DNA of 5,713 bases, taken from the NCBI GenBank assembly GCA_022424815.1, contig JAKMGS010000108.1:1-5713 (forward strand), written 5' to 3'. Both the position numbers and the translations under genes were made by a program. The DNA comes from Schleiferiaceae bacterium (GTDB lineage Bacteria > Bacteroidota > Bacteroidia > Flavobacteriales > Schleiferiaceae). Below are positions 4,736 to 5,713 of this stretch, piece after piece. The notes beneath the pieces are model-generated. The model was not told the origin of the DNA, did not search any database, and saw nothing but the letters and a program-made list of their open reading frames with translations. Each line of letters starts with the position of its first letter. Positions within the stretch are counted from its first letter, which is position 1.

Positions 4736-5713
4736 ATGGTTACAGCAGATCAAATCAAGTCTTTGGGCGAGCGTTTAGAGCGTTTGGCTTCCTATCTAAA
4801 TCTCGAGCAAAAGCGCATTCATATTATCAACGAAGAAGAGAAGACGGCTTCACCCGACTTTTGGAACGATCCAAAAGAGGCGGAGAAGGTGATGAAGGCG
4901 CTTCGCGGTGTGAAGTTTTGGGTGGAAGGCTACGAAAAAGCGGAGGCTTTGTTCGGAGAGGCCGAGCTCAGTTTGGAGTTTTACAAGGAAGGAGAGCTTG
5001 ACGAGGCTGAGGTACAGGAGGCGTATGATGCCTGTGAGGATTTGATCGAGGAATTGGAATTCCGCAATATGTTGAGCGGTGAGGAGGATAAACTCAGTGC
5101 CGTGTTGCAGATTACTGCGGGTGCCGGCGGAACTGAAAGCTGTGATTGGGCGAGCATGTTGATGCGTATGTATTTGATGTACGCCGAGAAAAACGCATAC
5201 AAGACAAAGGAATTGGTCCTACAAGAAGGCGATGTTGCCGGAATCAAGACCGTGACCCTGGAGATTGAGGGAGATTTTGCTTTTGGATATTTAAAAGGAG
5301 AGAATGGGGTACACCGATTAGTGCGTATTTCACCGTTCGACTCGAATGCCAAACGCCATACTTCCTTTGTGTCGGTGTATGTGTTCCCATTGGTGGACGA
5401 TACCATTGATATCCAGATTAATTTGAGTGATATCGAATGGGATACCTTCCGTAGTTCGGGTGCGGGTGGTCAGAACGTAAACAAGGTAGAAACAGGGGTG
5501 CGTCTGCGTCACAAGCCTACTGGAATTATCATCGAGAATACCGAAACCCGTTCTCAGTTGGGCAACAAGGAGAAGGCCATTCAGCTTTTGAAATCTCAAT
5601 TGTACGAGATGGAGATTGAGGCGCGCAATGCCAAGCGTGCGGAGATTGAAGCGGGTAAGAAGAAGATCGAATGGGGCTCGCAGATTCGCAATTATGTGAT
5701 GCACCCATATAAG
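4736..5713 (+). CDS. prfB: Peptide chain release factor 2 (RF2), 3' end outside window
   Basis: RF2 recognises UGA and UAA stop codons and triggers release of the finished protein. The frame is open from ATG 4736 to the window edge, giving 326 residues of an expected total near 365. The N-terminal helical domain spans about 1-110 (with PDFWNDP at 40-46). The stop-codon reading loop is RISPFDSNAKRHTSF (197-211), where SPF at 199-201 marks RF2 and not RF1. The catalytic loop is SSGAGGQNVNKVE (240-252) with GGQ at 244-246; its Gln is the usual methylation target of PrmC. The residue matching E. coli position 246 is Ser240. The sequence ends at HPYK, about 40 residues before the family C terminus. 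Unlike many bacterial prfB genes, no in-frame UGA or CTTTGAC frameshift site occurs near codon 20-26: the frame reads straight through SYLNLEQKR (19-27). Divergent from ltaE. Confidence 0.96.
   Translation, partial: MVTADQIKSLGERLERLASYLNLEQKRIHIINEEEKTASPDFWNDPKEAEKVMKALRGVKFWVEGYEKAEALFGEAELSLEFYKEGELDEAEVQEAYDACEDLIEELEFRNMLSGEEDKLSAVLQITAGAGGTESCDWASMLMRMYLMYAEKNAYKTKELVLQEGDVAGIKTVTLEIEGDFAFGYLKGENGVHRLVRISPFDSNAKRHTSFVSVYVFPLVDDTIDIQINLSDIEWDTFRSSGAGGQNVNKVETGVRLRHKPTGIIIENTETRSQLGNKEKAIQLLKSQLYEMEIEARNAKRAEIEAGKKKIEWGSQIRNYVMHPYK

Noticed and set aside
4699..5001. Plus-strand 100-aa ORF at the start of prfB
   Set aside because: It is a different frame of the same DNA; the RF2 frame from 4736 is open to the window end and strongly matches the family.
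4981..5704. Two long minus-strand ORFs (141 and 124 aa) opposite prfB
   Set aside because: They are antisense to the highly conserved SPF/GGQ region of RF2, with no credible domain.

Overview
The window looks like ordinary chromosomal DNA from a member of the Bacteroidota, probably near the Flavobacteriia. Three things point there. The protein versions have that character, such as HU with an ISKNTT arm tip, RNase G with a long S1 insertion, and a 29-residue Lys/Arg-rich protein. None of the genes has a convincing Shine-Dalgarno sequence; the leaders are A/T-rich. Two start regions carry exact matches to the TAnnTTTG -7 element of Bacteroidota promoters. I see no mobile element, CRISPR array, rRNA or tRNA, and no gap above 300 bases without a gene.

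Left part (1-2966): mutY (A/G mismatch adenine glycosylase) runs leftward and is cut by the window edge. Across a 109-bp divergent region, a rightward cluster begins: an HU-family DNA-binding protein, a membrane-anchored TPR protein starting at TTG one base after the HU stop, a 29-aa very basic ribosomal-type protein, and RNase G (rng). The cluster ends at a very strong intrinsic terminator at 2984-3019.

Middle part (3035-4679): recX runs rightward from only 15 bases after the terminator. It ends tail to tail with a 55-aa zinc-ribbon ORF on the other strand, and the two stop codons overlap. The zinc-ribbon ORF follows a low-specificity L-threonine aldolase (ltaE) by 8 bases and is probably co-transcribed with it.

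Right part (4736-5713): prfB (peptide chain release factor 2) is divergent from ltaE. It has the SPF and GGQ motifs, lacks the usual programmed +1 frameshift site, and is cut by the window's right edge about 40 codons before its expected end.

Most of the content is DNA maintenance (MutY, HU, RecX) and RNA or translation function (RNase G, the small basic protein, RF2). I found no evidence of a new multi-gene system. The best leads are the two tiny genes, the cysteine-free RNase G, the frameshift-free prfB, and the unusual spacing around recX and prfB.
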